Shown one piece after another: positions 29,731 through 39,466 of a stretch of DNA of 64,000 nt. Source of the DNA: DASVRA01 sp036388855. Lineage in GTDB: Bacteria > Pseudomonadota > Alphaproteobacteria > Caulobacterales > Caulobacteraceae. Position numbers and translations under genes: made by a program. The number at the start of each line of letters is the position of its first letter. The stretch's first letter is position 1. The notes under the pieces are model-generated. The model was not told where the DNA came from and did not search any database. It saw only the letters and a list, made by a program, of their open reading frames with translations. Location: the NCBI GenBank assembly GCA_036388855.1, contig DASVRA010000006.1:1-64000 (forward strand), in the 5' to 3' direction.

Positions 29731-30525
29731 ATGCCCACCCAGGACCTCCCCGGCCAGGCCGCCGTCGTCACCGGCTCCACCAGCGGCATCGGCTTGGCGC
29801 TCGCGCGCGGCCTCGCCGCGCACGGCTGCAGCGTCATGCTCAACGGCCTCGGCGACGCCGCCGAGATCGAAGCCATCCGCTCCGGCATCGAGGCCGATCA
29901 CGGCGTCGCCGCCGCCTACCATCCCGCCAACATGCTCGCCCCCGCCGAGATCGCCGGCATGGTCGCCGAGGCCCACCGCCGCTTCGGCCGCCTCGACATC
30001 CTGGTCAACAACGCCGGCGTCCAGCACGTCGAGGCGGTGGAGGCCTTCCCCGCCGACCAATGGGACCGGATCATCGCCATCAACCTGACCTCGGTGTTCC
30101 ACGCGTCCAAGGCCGCCGTGCCGCTGATGAAGGCGCAGGGCCGCGGCCGCATCGTCAACGTCGCCTCCGTCCACGGCCTGGTCGCCTCCCCCTTCAAGTC
30201 CGCCTATGTGGCGGCCAAGCACGGCGTGCTCGGCTTCACCAAAACCCTGGCGCTGGAGGTCGCCACCAGCGGCGTCACCTGCAACGCCATCTGCCCCGGC
30301 TACGTGAAGACCCCCCTCGTCGAGGGCCAGATCAAGGACCAGGCCCGCACCCGCGGCATCAGCGAAGATGCCGTGGTCCGCGACGTCATGCTGGCCGCCC
30401 AACCGACCAAGCGCTTCGTCGAGTTCGACCAGCTGACCGGCGCGCTCCTATACCTCGTCAGCGACGCCGGCGCCTCGATGAACGGCGCCGTCATGGTCAT
30501 CGACGGCGGCTGGACCGCGCAATGA
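29731..30525 (+). CDS. bdhA: 3-hydroxybutyrate dehydrogenase
   Basis: 264-aa short-chain dehydrogenase that oxidises 3-hydroxybutyrate to acetoacetate in ketone body/PHB breakdown. NAD motif TGSTSGIG at residues 15-22, NNAG, catalytic Ser in VASVHGLV and YVAAKHG with Tyr and Lys; the segment NAICPGYVKTPLVEGQI and the C-terminus MVIDGGWTAQ are typical of D-3-hydroxybutyrate dehydrogenases. The stop overlaps the following hydrolase start (ATGA), and the shunt genes upstream fit a role in C2/C4 carbon use. Confidence 0.92.
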   Translation: MPTQDLPGQAAVVTGSTSGIGLALARGLAAHGCSVMLNGLGDAAEIEAIRSGIEADHGVAAAYHPANMLAPAEIAGMVAEAHRRFGRLDILVNNAGVQHVEAVEAFPADQWDRIIAINLTSVFHASKAAVPLMKAQGRGRIVNVASVHGLVASPFKSAYVAAKHGVLGFTKTLALEVATSGVTCNAICPGYVKTPLVEGQIKDQARTRGISEDAVVRDVMLAAQPTKRFVEFDQLTGALLYLVSDAGASMNGAVMVIDGGWTAQ

Positions 30526-31388
30526 GCGGCTGGGCCGACCGCTGGTGGACCTCCGCCGAGGGCCTGCGCCTGCACGCCCGCGACTACCCCGCCTCACCCG
30601 GCGAGTCGCGCCTGCCGGTGGTCTGCATCCACGGCCTCACCCGCAACGCCCGCGACTTCGAGGACCTCGCCCCCTGGATCGCCGCCCGCGAGCGCCGGGT
30701 GATCGCCGTCGACATCCGCGGCCGCGGCGGCTCCGCCCGCGACCCGAACCCGGCCAACTATCAGCCGGTCGTCTACGCTCAGGACCTGGCCCGCCTGTTC
30801 GGCGCACTCGGCTTGGCGCAGGCCCTGTTCGTCGGCACCTCCATGGGCGGCCTCATCACCCTGGCGGTTTCGGCCATGCTGCCCCGGATCGTGGCCGGCG
30901 CGGTGCTCAACGACATCGGCCCCTACATCGAGCCCGAAGGCCTGGCGCGCCTGCGCGAATACGTCGGCAAGCCCGTCGAGGTCGTCACCTGGGACGAAGC
31001 CGCCGACTACGCCCGGCGCGTCAACGAGGTGGCGTTCCGCAAGGTCGCGCCCGACCAGTGGCCCCGGATGGCGCGGCGGCTGTTCGCCGAGGGCGCCGAC
31101 GGGCGGCCCGTGCTGGACTACGATCCCGCCATCGCCGAGGCCGTCAGTTCCGATACCGGCGAGCCGCCCGACCTGTGGCCCCTGTTCGAAGGCCTGGCCC
31201 GCGACCGGCCGCTGGCGTTGATCCGTGGCGAGGTCTCCGACCTGATCTCCGCGAATACCGCCGCACGGATGGCCGCCATCGCCCCGCACATGATCTACGC
31301 CGAGGTTCCAGCCGTCGGCCACGCGCCCATGTTGAACGAGCCCGAGGCCCTGGCGGCGCTCGAAAGGTTCCTGGCGGCCGCGCCCTAG
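30522..31388 (+). CDS. Alpha/beta hydrolase
   Basis: 288-aa alpha/beta-fold hydrolase. Oxyanion-hole motif CIHGLTRN at about residues 35-42, nucleophile Ser in VGTSMGGL, and catalytic His in AVGHAPML near the C-terminus. It is translationally coupled to bdhA (ATGA), which suggests a substrate related to hydroxybutyrate, such as PHB oligomers or an ester, but this is inference. It ends in a 4-base overlap with the convergent UDP-glucuronate decarboxylase gene. Confidence 0.85.
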   Translation: MSGWADRWWTSAEGLRLHARDYPASPGESRLPVVCIHGLTRNARDFEDLAPWIAARERRVIAVDIRGRGGSARDPNPANYQPVVYAQDLARLFGALGLAQALFVGTSMGGLITLAVSAMLPRIVAGAVLNDIGPYIEPEGLARLREYVGKPVEVVTWDEAADYARRVNEVAFRKVAPDQWPRMARRLFAEGADGRPVLDYDPAIAEAVSSDTGEPPDLWPLFEGLARDRPLALIRGEVSDLISANTAARMAAIAPHMIYAEVPAVGHAPMLNEPEALAALERFLAAAP

Positions 31389-32491
31389 ATCGAGGCGGCG
31401 GCCCCCGCCTCTCCCGTCCCGCGCGCGGGCTCGACGCCCTCTTCGCGGTCGTAGCCGTTGCCTCTGCGCCGTTGCGCCCCCGCGCCGCCGAGGATCACCG
31501 CCAGCGGCTTGCGCTGCTCGGCCGCCAGCTCCTGCCGGTACCAGGCGATGGTCCGCTCCAGCCCCGCCTCGAGCGGCGTCCGCGGCTTCCAGCCCAGCAC
31601 GCGCGCGGCCTTGGAAATGTCCGGCCGGCGCCGCTGCGGGTCGTCCTTCGGCAGCGGCCGGTGGACCACGGTCGAGTCGGAGTCGGTCATGGCCACCACC
31701 CGCTCGACCAGCTCCTTCACCGTCAGCTCGATCGGGTTGCCGAGGTTCACTGGCCCCTCAGGGTCTGCGTCCGCCGCCATCAGCCTGAGCAGCCCCTCGA
31801 CCATGTCGGCGGCGTAGCAGAACGACCGGGTCTGGCTGCCGTCGCCGTAGATGGTGATGTCTTCGCCGCGGATCGCCTGATTGATCACGTTCGACACCAC
31901 CCGCCCGTCGCCGGCGGCGAGCCTGGGGCCATAGGTGTTGAAGATGCGCGCTACCCGCACCTCGCCCCGGCCGCGCCGGGCGTAGTCGAAGGTCAGGGTC
32001 TCCGCGCAGCGCTTGCCTTCGTCGTAGCAGGCGCGGGGGCCCGTGCAGTTGACGTTGCCCCAGTAGCTCTCGGGCTGAGGGTGCACGTGCGGGTCGCCGT
32101 AGACCTCGCTGGTGGAGGTGAGCAGGAACCGGGCGCCGTGCCGCTCCGACAGGTCGAGCAGCTGCTTGGTCCCGATCACGCTGGTCAGCAGGGTGTGCTC
32201 GGGGTCGGCCTGATACATTGGGGGGGAGGCGGCGCAGGCGAGGTTGAACACCCGGTCGAAGCGTGTGGCGCCCGACTTCAGCCGCGCGGGCAGCGGCTGC
32301 ACCACGTCGGCTTCGATCAGGTCGAAGCGAGGCTCGCGCTCCAGGTGGGCGATGTTCTCGGGTCGGCCGGTGAGGAAGTTGTCGAGGCAGACGACGTGGG
32401 CGCCCTCGGACAGGAGTGCATCGCAGAGGTGCGAGCCCAGAAAACCCGCGCCGCCGGCGACAAGGACCTGGGGTTTTCCTTTCGTCGGCAT
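31385..32491 (-). CDS. UDP-glucuronate decarboxylase-like SDR epimerase
   Basis: 368-aa extended SDR. NAD motif GGAGFLGSHL, the UXS-type stretch FNLACAASPP, and the catalytic YDEGKR instead of the usual YxxxK of epimerases, as in UDP-xylose synthases. It probably makes UDP-xylose from UDP-glucuronate. The last 40 residues are a low-complexity extension. It is the last gene of the minus-strand glycosylation operon, separated from the glycosyltransferases by 85 bp. Confidence 0.88.
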   Translation of the reverse strand: MPTKGKPQVLVAGGAGFLGSHLCDALLSEGAHVVCLDNFLTGRPENIAHLEREPRFDLIEADVVQPLPARLKSGATRFDRVFNLACAASPPMYQADPEHTLLTSVIGTKQLLDLSERHGARFLLTSTSEVYGDPHVHPQPESYWGNVNCTGPRACYDEGKRCAETLTFDYARRGRGEVRVARIFNTYGPRLAAGDGRVVSNVINQAIRGEDITIYGDGSQTRSFCYAADMVEGLLRLMAADADPEGPVNLGNPIELTVKELVERVVAMTDSDSTVVHRPLPKDDPQRRRPDISKAARVLGWKPRTPLEAGLERTIAWYRQELAAEQRKPLAVILGGAGAQRRRGNGYDREEGVEPARGTGEAGAAASI

Positions 32492-32576
32492 GCGCTCTAC
32501 CTCGTTCTGCCTGCGGACGCTGGGCGCGCCTGTAGGAGGCGCGGCTGTTCACCAACGGATGAAGCTTGGCTTTTGT

Positions 32577-33725
32577 TCATCTTCCGGGACCGGTTGATGA
32601 TGAAGAAGCTAATCCTTGTGCGGCGACTCGCCCGCCGGAAGCAACCTGAGCCGTTTCGATGTGGCGATCCCTTGCATTTGTTAGCGCCCGCTCCAGTTCC
32701 TCCGCCCGGTGCGCCGCCGTATGGCCGGCGAGCACCCGCCGGCGCGCGCCTTGGGCCAACGCGTTGCGCCGGGCTTCATCCGTGTCCCGCAACAGCTCGG
32801 TGACGGCGTCCGATGCTTCGGCAAGGACGATTTCCCGGCCAGGTTCGAACAGCGTCTCGATGCCTTCCCAAATATCGGAGATGATCGGGCAGGCGCAGGC
32901 GGCGGCCTCGAACAGGCGCACACTGGGGCTGTAGCCGGCGGCGATCATGTCGCGGCGCGTGACGTTCAGGGTGTAGCGGCTGGCGGCATAAAAGGCGGGG
33001 TGGTCGGCCGGCGGCACATGCTCCAGCCGCTCGACGTTCGTGGGCCAGTCGATGCCGTCCGGGTACTGCGGGCCGGCGACGCAGAACTTCAGGTGCGGCA
33101 GGCGCCGCGCGGGTTCGATCAGCAGCCGCTCCAGCGTCGGCTGGCGGTCATCGGAATAGGTGCCGAGATAACTGAGGTCCCACCGCCGCGGGATCTCAAG
33201 TGGGCGGTAGGCGCCCGCATCGACGGAGCAGTAAAGCGGCCGCGCGGCGGGGGAGCCGTATTGCTGCTCCAGCCGGAGCAGGGTGGGGCCGCCGGTGAAG
33301 GAGAGGTAGACATCGTAGCCTGGGATGATCTCGGGCGACAGGTATTCGAAGTCGCCCCGCTCCAGCTTGGCCAGCGTCACGGGGGTGTCGATGTCGTAGA
33401 AGGCCACTGGGCCGCTCGCGGTGCGCTGCGCCCAGCGGCCGACCTCCACCCCCTCCGGCACATAGGAGCCGACGATCACCGCGTCGGCGGCTTCGACCTC
33501 ACCTTGGAAACCTTCGAGATCGGCGAGCGAGTCGTAGAACTGGAGTTCGCAGAAATCCGGGTTCGGCAGATCGCGGTGCTCGCCCCGGTACCAGGGCACG
33601 TCGCGCTCCAGGAACAGGATGTCGTGCCCCCGCGCGGCGAAGGCCTTGAGCAGCGCCCGATAAGTGGTGGCGTGGCCGTTGCCCCAGGAGGAGGACAGGC
33701 TGAGGCCGAGGACGACCAGCCTCAC
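32577..33725 (-). CDS. CgeB-like glycosyltransferase 3
   Basis: 382-aa protein with two Rossmann-like halves. The N-terminus MRLVVLGLSLSSSWGNG-HATTYRALLKA and the C-terminal segment GYSPSVRLFEAAACACPI, then HTAAHRAEELE, match the CgeB/glycosyl transferase group 1 type. Two more members of the same family lie directly upstream. The GTG start overlaps the previous stop (GTGA). The acceptor and sugar are unknown; B. subtilis CgeB is linked to spore surface polysaccharide. Confidence 0.82.
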   Translation of the reverse strand: MRLVVLGLSLSSSWGNGHATTYRALLKAFAARGHDILFLERDVPWYRGEHRDLPNPDFCELQFYDSLADLEGFQGEVEAADAVIVGSYVPEGVEVGRWAQRTASGPVAFYDIDTPVTLAKLERGDFEYLSPEIIPGYDVYLSFTGGPTLLRLEQQYGSPAARPLYCSVDAGAYRPLEIPRRWDLSYLGTYSDDRQPTLERLLIEPARRLPHLKFCVAGPQYPDGIDWPTNVERLEHVPPADHPAFYAASRYTLNVTRRDMIAAGYSPSVRLFEAAACACPIISDIWEGIETLFEPGREIVLAEASDAVTELLRDTDEARRNALAQGARRRVLAGHTAAHRAEELERALTNARDRHIETAQVASGGRVAAQGLASSSSTGPGR

Positions 33726-34819
33726 GCGGCGCTCCGTTCGCGCTTGGCCACGGCTTCGGCCTTGAGGAGCGCGTCCACCTCCACGCCGCGATGGGCGTAG
33801 GTATGCTCGGCCAGCATCCGCGCGATGGCGGCTTGGCCGATGGCGCGGGCACGCTCGGGGGTGAGGGCGGCGACGTGGTCGGCCACGTCTTGACCGTCGC
33901 GGGCCACCAGCACCTCCTCGTCCGGCTGGAGGAAGAGCTCGATGCCTTCCCAGGCGTCGGTGATCAGGCAGGCGCCGGCGCCCGCCGCCTCAAACACGCG
34001 GGTGGCGGGGGAGAAGCCGATGTGGGCCATGGAGTCGCGCGCGACGTTCAGCACCGCCAGCGGCGTGCAGTTGAAGGCGTTGTGCTCCCCCGTGCCAACG
34101 TGCCCGAGGTCGCGGACGTTGGGGGGCATGGGCTTGTCGCCCCACCCGTTGCCGCCGATCAGGAAACGGCGCTCGGGCAGGGCGGCGGCGGCGCGCAGGA
34201 AGAACTCCTCCACCCGCGCCTCGCGGTCGGGCAGGCGGTTGGCCAGGAAGGCGAGATCGGCCTCGAAGCGTGGGTCCGGCGGCACGGAGTGGTGCGTGGT
34301 CGGGTCGAGCGCATTGTAGATCGGCACGCAGCGGCGGGCGCCGAAGCCTTCATAAGCGCTCACCACCGGGACGCCGCCGCCGTAGGTCAGCACCAAGTCG
34401 AGGTCCGGCAGCATCTGGCGCGTCGGGTGCTCGGGCCCGGCATGGCGCATCTCTTCGAGCGTGGCGGCGGCGTCGACGTCCCAGAAGATGCGCACGGCAT
34501 GGGGCGCGGCCGTCGCCATGACTTCGCTCAGCAGCAGGTCGTCGAATACGCCGACGCCCGACGCCTTCACCACCACGTCGGCTTCCCGCGCCTGGGAGAT
34601 CACCCGCCGCGCCGCCTCTTCCGTAGCCTCGTAGACGACGACCTTCGCCCACTCCGGCGGGTCGATGTCGCGGTGCTTCTGCCGGTCGAAGGCATCGGGC
34701 TCGTAGAAGGTGATGTCGTAGCCGCGCCCGGCCAGGTCGCGCAGCAGCCCGCGGTAGTAGGTGGCCGCGCCGTTCCAGTAGGAGGACAGCAGGCTGGAAC
34801 CGTAGAAGGCGATCTTCAC
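33722..34819 (-). CDS. CgeB-like glycosyltransferase 2
   Basis: 365-aa paralogue of its two neighbours: N-terminus MKIAFYGSSLLSSYWNGAA, C-terminal GFSPATRVFEAAGAGACLI, then EGIELFLQPDEEVLVA and EHTYAHRGVEVD. GTG start with 4-base overlap on the upstream gene. It is a predicted cytoplasmic glycosyltransferase with no membrane segment. Confidence 0.82.
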   Translation of the reverse strand: MKIAFYGSSLLSSYWNGAATYYRGLLRDLAGRGYDITFYEPDAFDRQKHRDIDPPEWAKVVVYEATEEAARRVISQAREADVVVKASGVGVFDDLLLSEVMATAAPHAVRIFWDVDAAATLEEMRHAGPEHPTRQMLPDLDLVLTYGGGVPVVSAYEGFGARRCVPIYNALDPTTHHSVPPDPRFEADLAFLANRLPDREARVEEFFLRAAAALPERRFLIGGNGWGDKPMPPNVRDLGHVGTGEHNAFNCTPLAVLNVARDSMAHIGFSPATRVFEAAGAGACLITDAWEGIELFLQPDEEVLVARDGQDVADHVAALTPERARAIGQAAIARMLAEHTYAHRGVEVDALLKAEAVAKRERSAA

Positions 34820-35988
34820 GCGGCGGTTTCCTGAAGTTCAGCGTTCTTGGCCCGACCTCGTGCTTCGAAGGGCTCAGCATGGGGGCTACTGATGGGGGGG
34901 AAGGCCCGTAGCGTCTCCACCACCGCGATTAACTCCTGCGCGCGATGGGCGCAGGTGTGGCGGGCGCGGATGGTCTCCAGTCCGCTTTCCACCAGCGAAT
35001 GGCGCAGGTCGGCGTCGTCGCGCATGGCCTTCATCGCCTTCGCCATGGCCTTGCCACTGTCCACCATCAGGAAGTCCTGGCCGACGCGGAATAGGTTCTC
35101 GCTGTCGGACCAGGGCGCGCTGAGCAGGGGGATGCCGCAGGCCAGGGCCTCGAACACCCGGATGGTGGGGATGCCGGGCAGCATTTCGACGTAGAACCGG
35201 CGCGGCACATGGACGGTGGCCACATGGCCCGCGAAGACCTTGGGCGCTTCGGCGTTGGCCACCCAACCCAGATAGCGGGCGGCGTGCTTGTCCAGCATCT
35301 TCAGCGCCTTGTCGGGATAGCGCACCCCGTGGATGTCGAGGCCGAGGTGCGCCTTGCGCGCGGGCTTGAGCAGGTAGGTCTCAATCTCCTTGGTGCGCTC
35401 GCCGTCGCCCCAGTTGCCGATCCACACCAGCCCCTCGCGCGGCCCCTCCAGGTGCGGCGGGTGGAACAGGCGGATGTCGGCCGCTTCGTGCCAGACCCAG
35501 ACCCGCTCGCCCCAGCCCCAGTGGCGGTAGACCTCCGCCAGCGTCTCCCCGAAGGCTAGTACGCCGTCGTAGTTCGAAAGGTCGAAGGTGCGGATCGCCT
35601 CGGGATCGCTGACGGCGCGGTGGTGGGTGTCGTGGAACAGCAGGGTGAAGCGGCCGCCGTCGCGGCGCAGCTTGCCGATCGCCTTCACCAGCGCCGGCTC
35701 GTTCCACTCATGCACCACCACAAGATCGGCGCCCTCCACCGCGTCGGCGAGGTCGAAATCCTTGCCGAAGACGTAGGAGGAGAGTTCGGGGTAGGTGGCG
35801 CGGTAGGGCTCCAGGCCCCGCTCTCCGTGGTCGGCCAGCAGGTTCTGCAGGCTCCAGGCGGCGCCGGGCTCGTAGGCCTTCACCTCGTGGCCCATGGCGA
35901 TCAGCTCGCGCAGCACCCCGCGCAGGAAGTGGGCGTTGCCGTGGTTCCAGTCGGACTGGAGCGAGTGGGTGAAGTAGACGATCCTCAC
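34816..35988 (-). CDS. CgeB-like glycosyltransferase 1
   Basis: 390-aa member of the same family, the most divergent of the three: N-terminus MRIVYFTHSLQSDWNHGNA, VWHEAADIRLFHPP in the linker, and IPTIRVFEALACGIPLLSAP with RHTCAHRAQEL at the C-terminus. GTG start overlapping the GT4 stop by 4 bases. Three tandem paralogues suggest successive sugar additions to one product. Confidence 0.82.
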   Translation of the reverse strand: MRIVYFTHSLQSDWNHGNAHFLRGVLRELIAMGHEVKAYEPGAAWSLQNLLADHGERGLEPYRATYPELSSYVFGKDFDLADAVEGADLVVVHEWNEPALVKAIGKLRRDGGRFTLLFHDTHHRAVSDPEAIRTFDLSNYDGVLAFGETLAEVYRHWGWGERVWVWHEAADIRLFHPPHLEGPREGLVWIGNWGDGERTKEIETYLLKPARKAHLGLDIHGVRYPDKALKMLDKHAARYLGWVANAEAPKVFAGHVATVHVPRRFYVEMLPGIPTIRVFEALACGIPLLSAPWSDSENLFRVGQDFLMVDSGKAMAKAMKAMRDDADLRHSLVESGLETIRARHTCAHRAQELIAVVETLRAFPPISSPHAEPFEARGRAKNAELQETAA

Positions 35989-37130
35989 GCTGCCGCCTCG
36001 GTCTCTCGCCCGGCCAGCACTGTGCGGTAAACGCTCATCACCCCCTCGGTCATGGCCGCCACTGTGTAGCGGCGCGAGCGCTCCCGGGCCGCCCGTCCCA
36101 GAGCCGCCCGTCGGCCGGGGTCCCGCGCCAGCGCCTCCATCTCGCTCGCAAGCACCGCGTCGTCTTCATCGGCGGGGACAAAGGCGGCGGCCCCGTCCCA
36201 CAGCTCGCGGAAGGTGGGGATGTCGGAGAGCACAAGCGCGCAGCCGGCCTGCGCCGCCTCCAGCACCGCCAGGCCGAAGGGTTCGTACCAGCCGGCCGAG
36301 ACGAAGATCGGCCGGTGGTGCAACTGCTCGCGTAGCGCTGCGTCAGTGAGCACGCCCAGGCGCTCAATCGCCTGGAGGGGGAGGAACTCACCTTGCGGAC
36401 CCTGAACCGGCCCGGCCGCCTGTACTGGAAGGGAAAGGCGCGCGGCGGCGCGGTCGAGCCGGCGCACGTTCTTGCCCTGATCCCACAGCCGCCCGGCGGT
36501 GAATGCGAAGGGAGCGGGAGATCCGCGGCTGGGCGCGGCGTGGGCGCGGCGGCCATTCCAGACGACATCGGGCTGGCGAATGCCGTAGGTCCCGGCGGTG
36601 TCGTCGGCGAAGGCGCGGGTCGGCGCGATCAGGGCCTGGGCGGCGTCGTAGCCGGCGGCGACCTGGCGAGTGCGCCAGGCGAATTCGGGCGGCAGGGGGC
36701 CTTGCTTGACCGCCCGCCACCAGGTGGCGACGCAGGAATGGCAGGCGCCGACCACCGGCACTCGGAAGTCCGCCCAGGGGCCGAACGCCGGTGCGTTCAG
36801 GTGCACGAGATCGGCTCGGCTGGCGCGCGCCAGGGCCTCCAGCGCGGCTCCGGCCTCGGCCATGCCGGCGTCGGCTTCGATCATCCAGTCGGGTTTCAGG
36901 CCAAGGTGGGTGACACCCAAGCCCGGCACGGTCCGAGCAGCGGCGGCCTGATCGTCCGACGGAGGCGGGCCGACGACCGCGAGCGTGGTCTGCACGCCTT
37001 GCGCCGCCAAGCCATCCGCCAAGTCGAGCGCATACTGCCAGACCCCGCCCACCGCGTCGGTGGTCATCAGCACCCGCAGCGGGCGCTCCGTTCCCTTGGC
37101 GAGGCCGAAACCGGCCGGGCCCGCAATCAT
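35985..37130 (-). CDS. Glycosyltransferase family 4
   Basis: 381 aa from the ATG at 37130, which shares one base with the upstream stop (TGATG); a TTG at 37133 is possible. GT-B fold: N-terminal acceptor domain (MTTDAVGGVWQYALDLADGL), donor domain with FAFTAGRLWDQGKN, and the E-x7-E motif region GWYEPFGLAVLEAAQAGCALVLSD. It transfers a sugar from a nucleotide donor with retention of configuration; donor and acceptor are unknown. Confidence 0.86.
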   Translation of the reverse strand: MIAGPAGFGLAKGTERPLRVLMTTDAVGGVWQYALDLADGLAAQGVQTTLAVVGPPPSDDQAAAARTVPGLGVTHLGLKPDWMIEADAGMAEAGAALEALARASRADLVHLNAPAFGPWADFRVPVVGACHSCVATWWRAVKQGPLPPEFAWRTRQVAAGYDAAQALIAPTRAFADDTAGTYGIRQPDVVWNGRRAHAAPSRGSPAPFAFTAGRLWDQGKNVRRLDRAAARLSLPVQAAGPVQGPQGEFLPLQAIERLGVLTDAALREQLHHRPIFVSAGWYEPFGLAVLEAAQAGCALVLSDIPTFRELWDGAAAFVPADEDDAVLASEMEALARDPGRRAALGRAARERSRRYTVAAMTEGVMSVYRTVLAGRETEAAA

Positions 37131-38200
37131 CAAAGCGCCGCTCCGGCCGTCATAGGCTCGGCTCTGCTTTCACGGCGAAGGCCCGGCCGCTCCTGCTGAA
37201 GCCAGTGCGCGAGGTTGGCCACGCCGCCTTTCCAGTCGCGCGCGGGCTTCAGGTCCAGCTCCTCGCGCACCCTGCGGGTGTCGGAGACGTAGTAGCGCTG
37301 GTCGCCCGCGCGCCAGTCGCCATAGTCGATCTCGACCTCCTCGCCCGTCAGCCTCTCGATGTGGCGGACCAGCTGGCGCAGGCTGACAGCGTTCGCCGGG
37401 CCGCCGCCGAGGTTGAAGGCGCGCCCCTTCACCCGTTCGATCTGCTTCCAGGCGGCCATGTAGGCGTCCACGGCGTCGTAGACGTCCATGATGTCGCGCA
37501 CCTGCTTGCCGTCGCCGTAGATGGTGATCGGCCGGCCCTGCAGCGCCTGGATCAGGAAGTGGGCGACCCAGCCCTGGTCCTCGGTGCCCATCTGCCGCTG
37601 GCCGTAGATGCAGCTCATCCGCATCACGCACGTGGGGATGCCGAAGCTGCGGCAGTAATCGAGGACATACTGGTCCGCCGCGCCCTTGGAGCAGCCGTAG
37701 GGGGTGTGGAAGTCGAGCGGACGCTCCTCCGAGATACCGCGCGCGCGAATCGCGTCGTCCGCGGGCTGGTAGGCGTCGGAGCCTTCGTCCATCGTCACGT
37801 CGTAGAGGCCGCCATAGACCTTGTTGGTGCTGGCGAAGATCACCGGCGCCTGCCGCCCCGCTCCCCGCACCGCCTCAAGCACATTGACCGTGCCGCGGAT
37901 GTTAGTCTCGAAGTCGTCGAGCGGGTCGACCAGGCTGGTAGTCACCGCCACCTGCGCCGCCATGTGGAACACCGCGTCGGCGTCATGGGCGGCGCGCGAG
38001 AGCGCGTCCTCGTCACGGACATCGGCGGTGACGCTTTCGATGCGATCAGGATGGCTGCGCTTCAGCCACTCCAGGTTTTGCTCCACCCCGGCGCGGGCCA
38101 GCGCGTCGTACACGAGCACGTCGTGCCCCTCGCGCGCCAGCCGGTCGGCCAGGTTGGAGCCGATGAAACCGGCGCCGCCGGTGACCAGCACCCGGCTCAC
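37130..38200 (-). CDS. NAD-dependent epimerase, CDP-paratose 2-epimerase-like
   Basis: 356-aa extended SDR starting at a GTG that overlaps the previous stop (GTGA). NAD motif GGAGFIGSNL, catalytic Thr/Tyr/Lys region with TPYGCSKGAADQY, and the segment RMSCIYGQRQMGTEDQGW, which is typical of CDP-paratose/tyvelose 2-epimerases. It probably epimerises a nucleotide sugar for the glycosyltransferases downstream. The frame is open upstream through the next gene by chance. Confidence 0.85.
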   Translation of the reverse strand: MSRVLVTGGAGFIGSNLADRLAREGHDVLVYDALARAGVEQNLEWLKRSHPDRIESVTADVRDEDALSRAAHDADAVFHMAAQVAVTTSLVDPLDDFETNIRGTVNVLEAVRGAGRQAPVIFASTNKVYGGLYDVTMDEGSDAYQPADDAIRARGISEERPLDFHTPYGCSKGAADQYVLDYCRSFGIPTCVMRMSCIYGQRQMGTEDQGWVAHFLIQALQGRPITIYGDGKQVRDIMDVYDAVDAYMAAWKQIERVKGRAFNLGGGPANAVSLRQLVRHIERLTGEEVEIDYGDWRAGDQRYYVSDTRRVREELDLKPARDWKGGVANLAHWLQQERPGLRRESRAEPMTAGAAL

Positions 38201-39306
38201 GCCACCAGCCCCCGGGCTTCCAACTCGCGGCTGGCCTCGCTCACCCGGTCCTGCGCCTCCTGCCGCGCCACCCATTCGGCGAGTTCCGCCAGTCCCTGGG
38301 TGAAGTCGCCCTTGGCCTTGAAGCCGAGCTCCGCCTCGATTTTGGTGATGTCGGGGATGCAGTGGCGGATGTCGCCGGTGCGGCACTTGCCGGTGATCTC
38401 GGGCGGAATGCGCTTGCCCATGGCTTCGCCGAGGCAGGCCCCCACCTCGTTCACCGAGCGCGACACGCCCGAAGCGACATTGAACACGCCGCCATTCGCC
38501 TTGGGGTGCTCCAGCGCCAGCACGAAGGCGTCGGCCACGTCCTTGACGTCGACGAAGTCTCGCCGCTGCTCGCCGTCCTCGAAGATCAGCGGCGGCTGCC
38601 CGTTGGACAGGCGCGAGGCGAAGATCGCGAGTACGCCGGTGTAGGGGTTCGAGAGCGCCTGGCCGGGGCCGTAGACGTTCCACAGGCGTAGCGCGGCGGA
38701 CTCCATGCAGTAGGCCTGGCAAAGCGTCAGCGTCAGCCGCTCCTGCACATATTTGTTCAGCGCATAGACGGAGTTGAGGCCAGGACGCTTCCACTCCGGC
38801 GTCGGCTCCGGGACCAGCGGCCGGCCCTGGTCGTCCAGCGGGTCCCAGGAGCCGTCGGCGTTACGCGAGCCGCGAACCACCTCCTCGTGAACCTTGCCGT
38901 CGGCGTCGCGGTAGAGGCCCTCGCCGTAGATGCTCATCGAGGAGGCGACCACCACCCGCTTCACCGGCCGGTCGATCAGCTGCTGGAACAGCACCGCGGT
39001 GCCGTGCTCGTTGACCGAGACGTAGCGGTCGACCGCATACATGCTCTGGCCCACGCCCACCTCGGCCGCCAAGTGGATCACATGGTCGGCGCCCGAGAGC
39101 GCGCGCAGCGTCTCGGCCTCGTCGCGGATGTCGCCGATGATCAGCTCGACCTCGGGGTCGAGGTCGGCGGGGCGGCCGGCGCCCCCGTGCACCTGGTCGA
39201 TCAGGGCGTCGAGCGCGCGGACGCGGTAGCCCTTCTCCAGCAGCGCCTTGCACACGTAGCGGCCGATGAAGCCCGCGCCTCCGGTGACCAGGACGAGTTC
39301 GCTCAC
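38197..39306 (-). CDS. NAD-dependent sugar epimerase/dehydratase
   Basis: 369-aa extended SDR, first gene of the minus-strand operon. GGAGFIGRYV at residues 9-18, VASSMSIYGEG, SVYALNKYVQE with catalytic Tyr and Lys, and RLWNVYGPGQ. GAGGGAGG lies just before the GTG start. The exact nucleotide-sugar substrate is not evident. It is divergent from the inositol phosphate synthase gene across 160 bp, where the operon promoters should lie. Confidence 0.85.
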   Translation of the reverse strand: MSELVLVTGGAGFIGRYVCKALLEKGYRVRALDALIDQVHGGAGRPADLDPEVELIIGDIRDEAETLRALSGADHVIHLAAEVGVGQSMYAVDRYVSVNEHGTAVLFQQLIDRPVKRVVVASSMSIYGEGLYRDADGKVHEEVVRGSRNADGSWDPLDDQGRPLVPEPTPEWKRPGLNSVYALNKYVQERLTLTLCQAYCMESAALRLWNVYGPGQALSNPYTGVLAIFASRLSNGQPPLIFEDGEQRRDFVDVKDVADAFVLALEHPKANGGVFNVASGVSRSVNEVGACLGEAMGKRIPPEITGKCRTGDIRHCIPDITKIEAELGFKAKGDFTQGLAELAEWVARQEAQDRVSEASRELEARGLVA

Positions 39307-39466
39307 GCCGCCTCCCTCAAGCTTTGCCGCAATGCAAACGAAGCATCATCTTCTTCCGTTCCGCCGCGATGGGAGAGGAGGGGATGGCGCCAGAGGCGTT
39401 GCGGCGCAACCCGCCTGTGCCGTAAGCATTGAGGTTTGTAGAAGCTGGGCGTTCGGGAGCGGGTCG

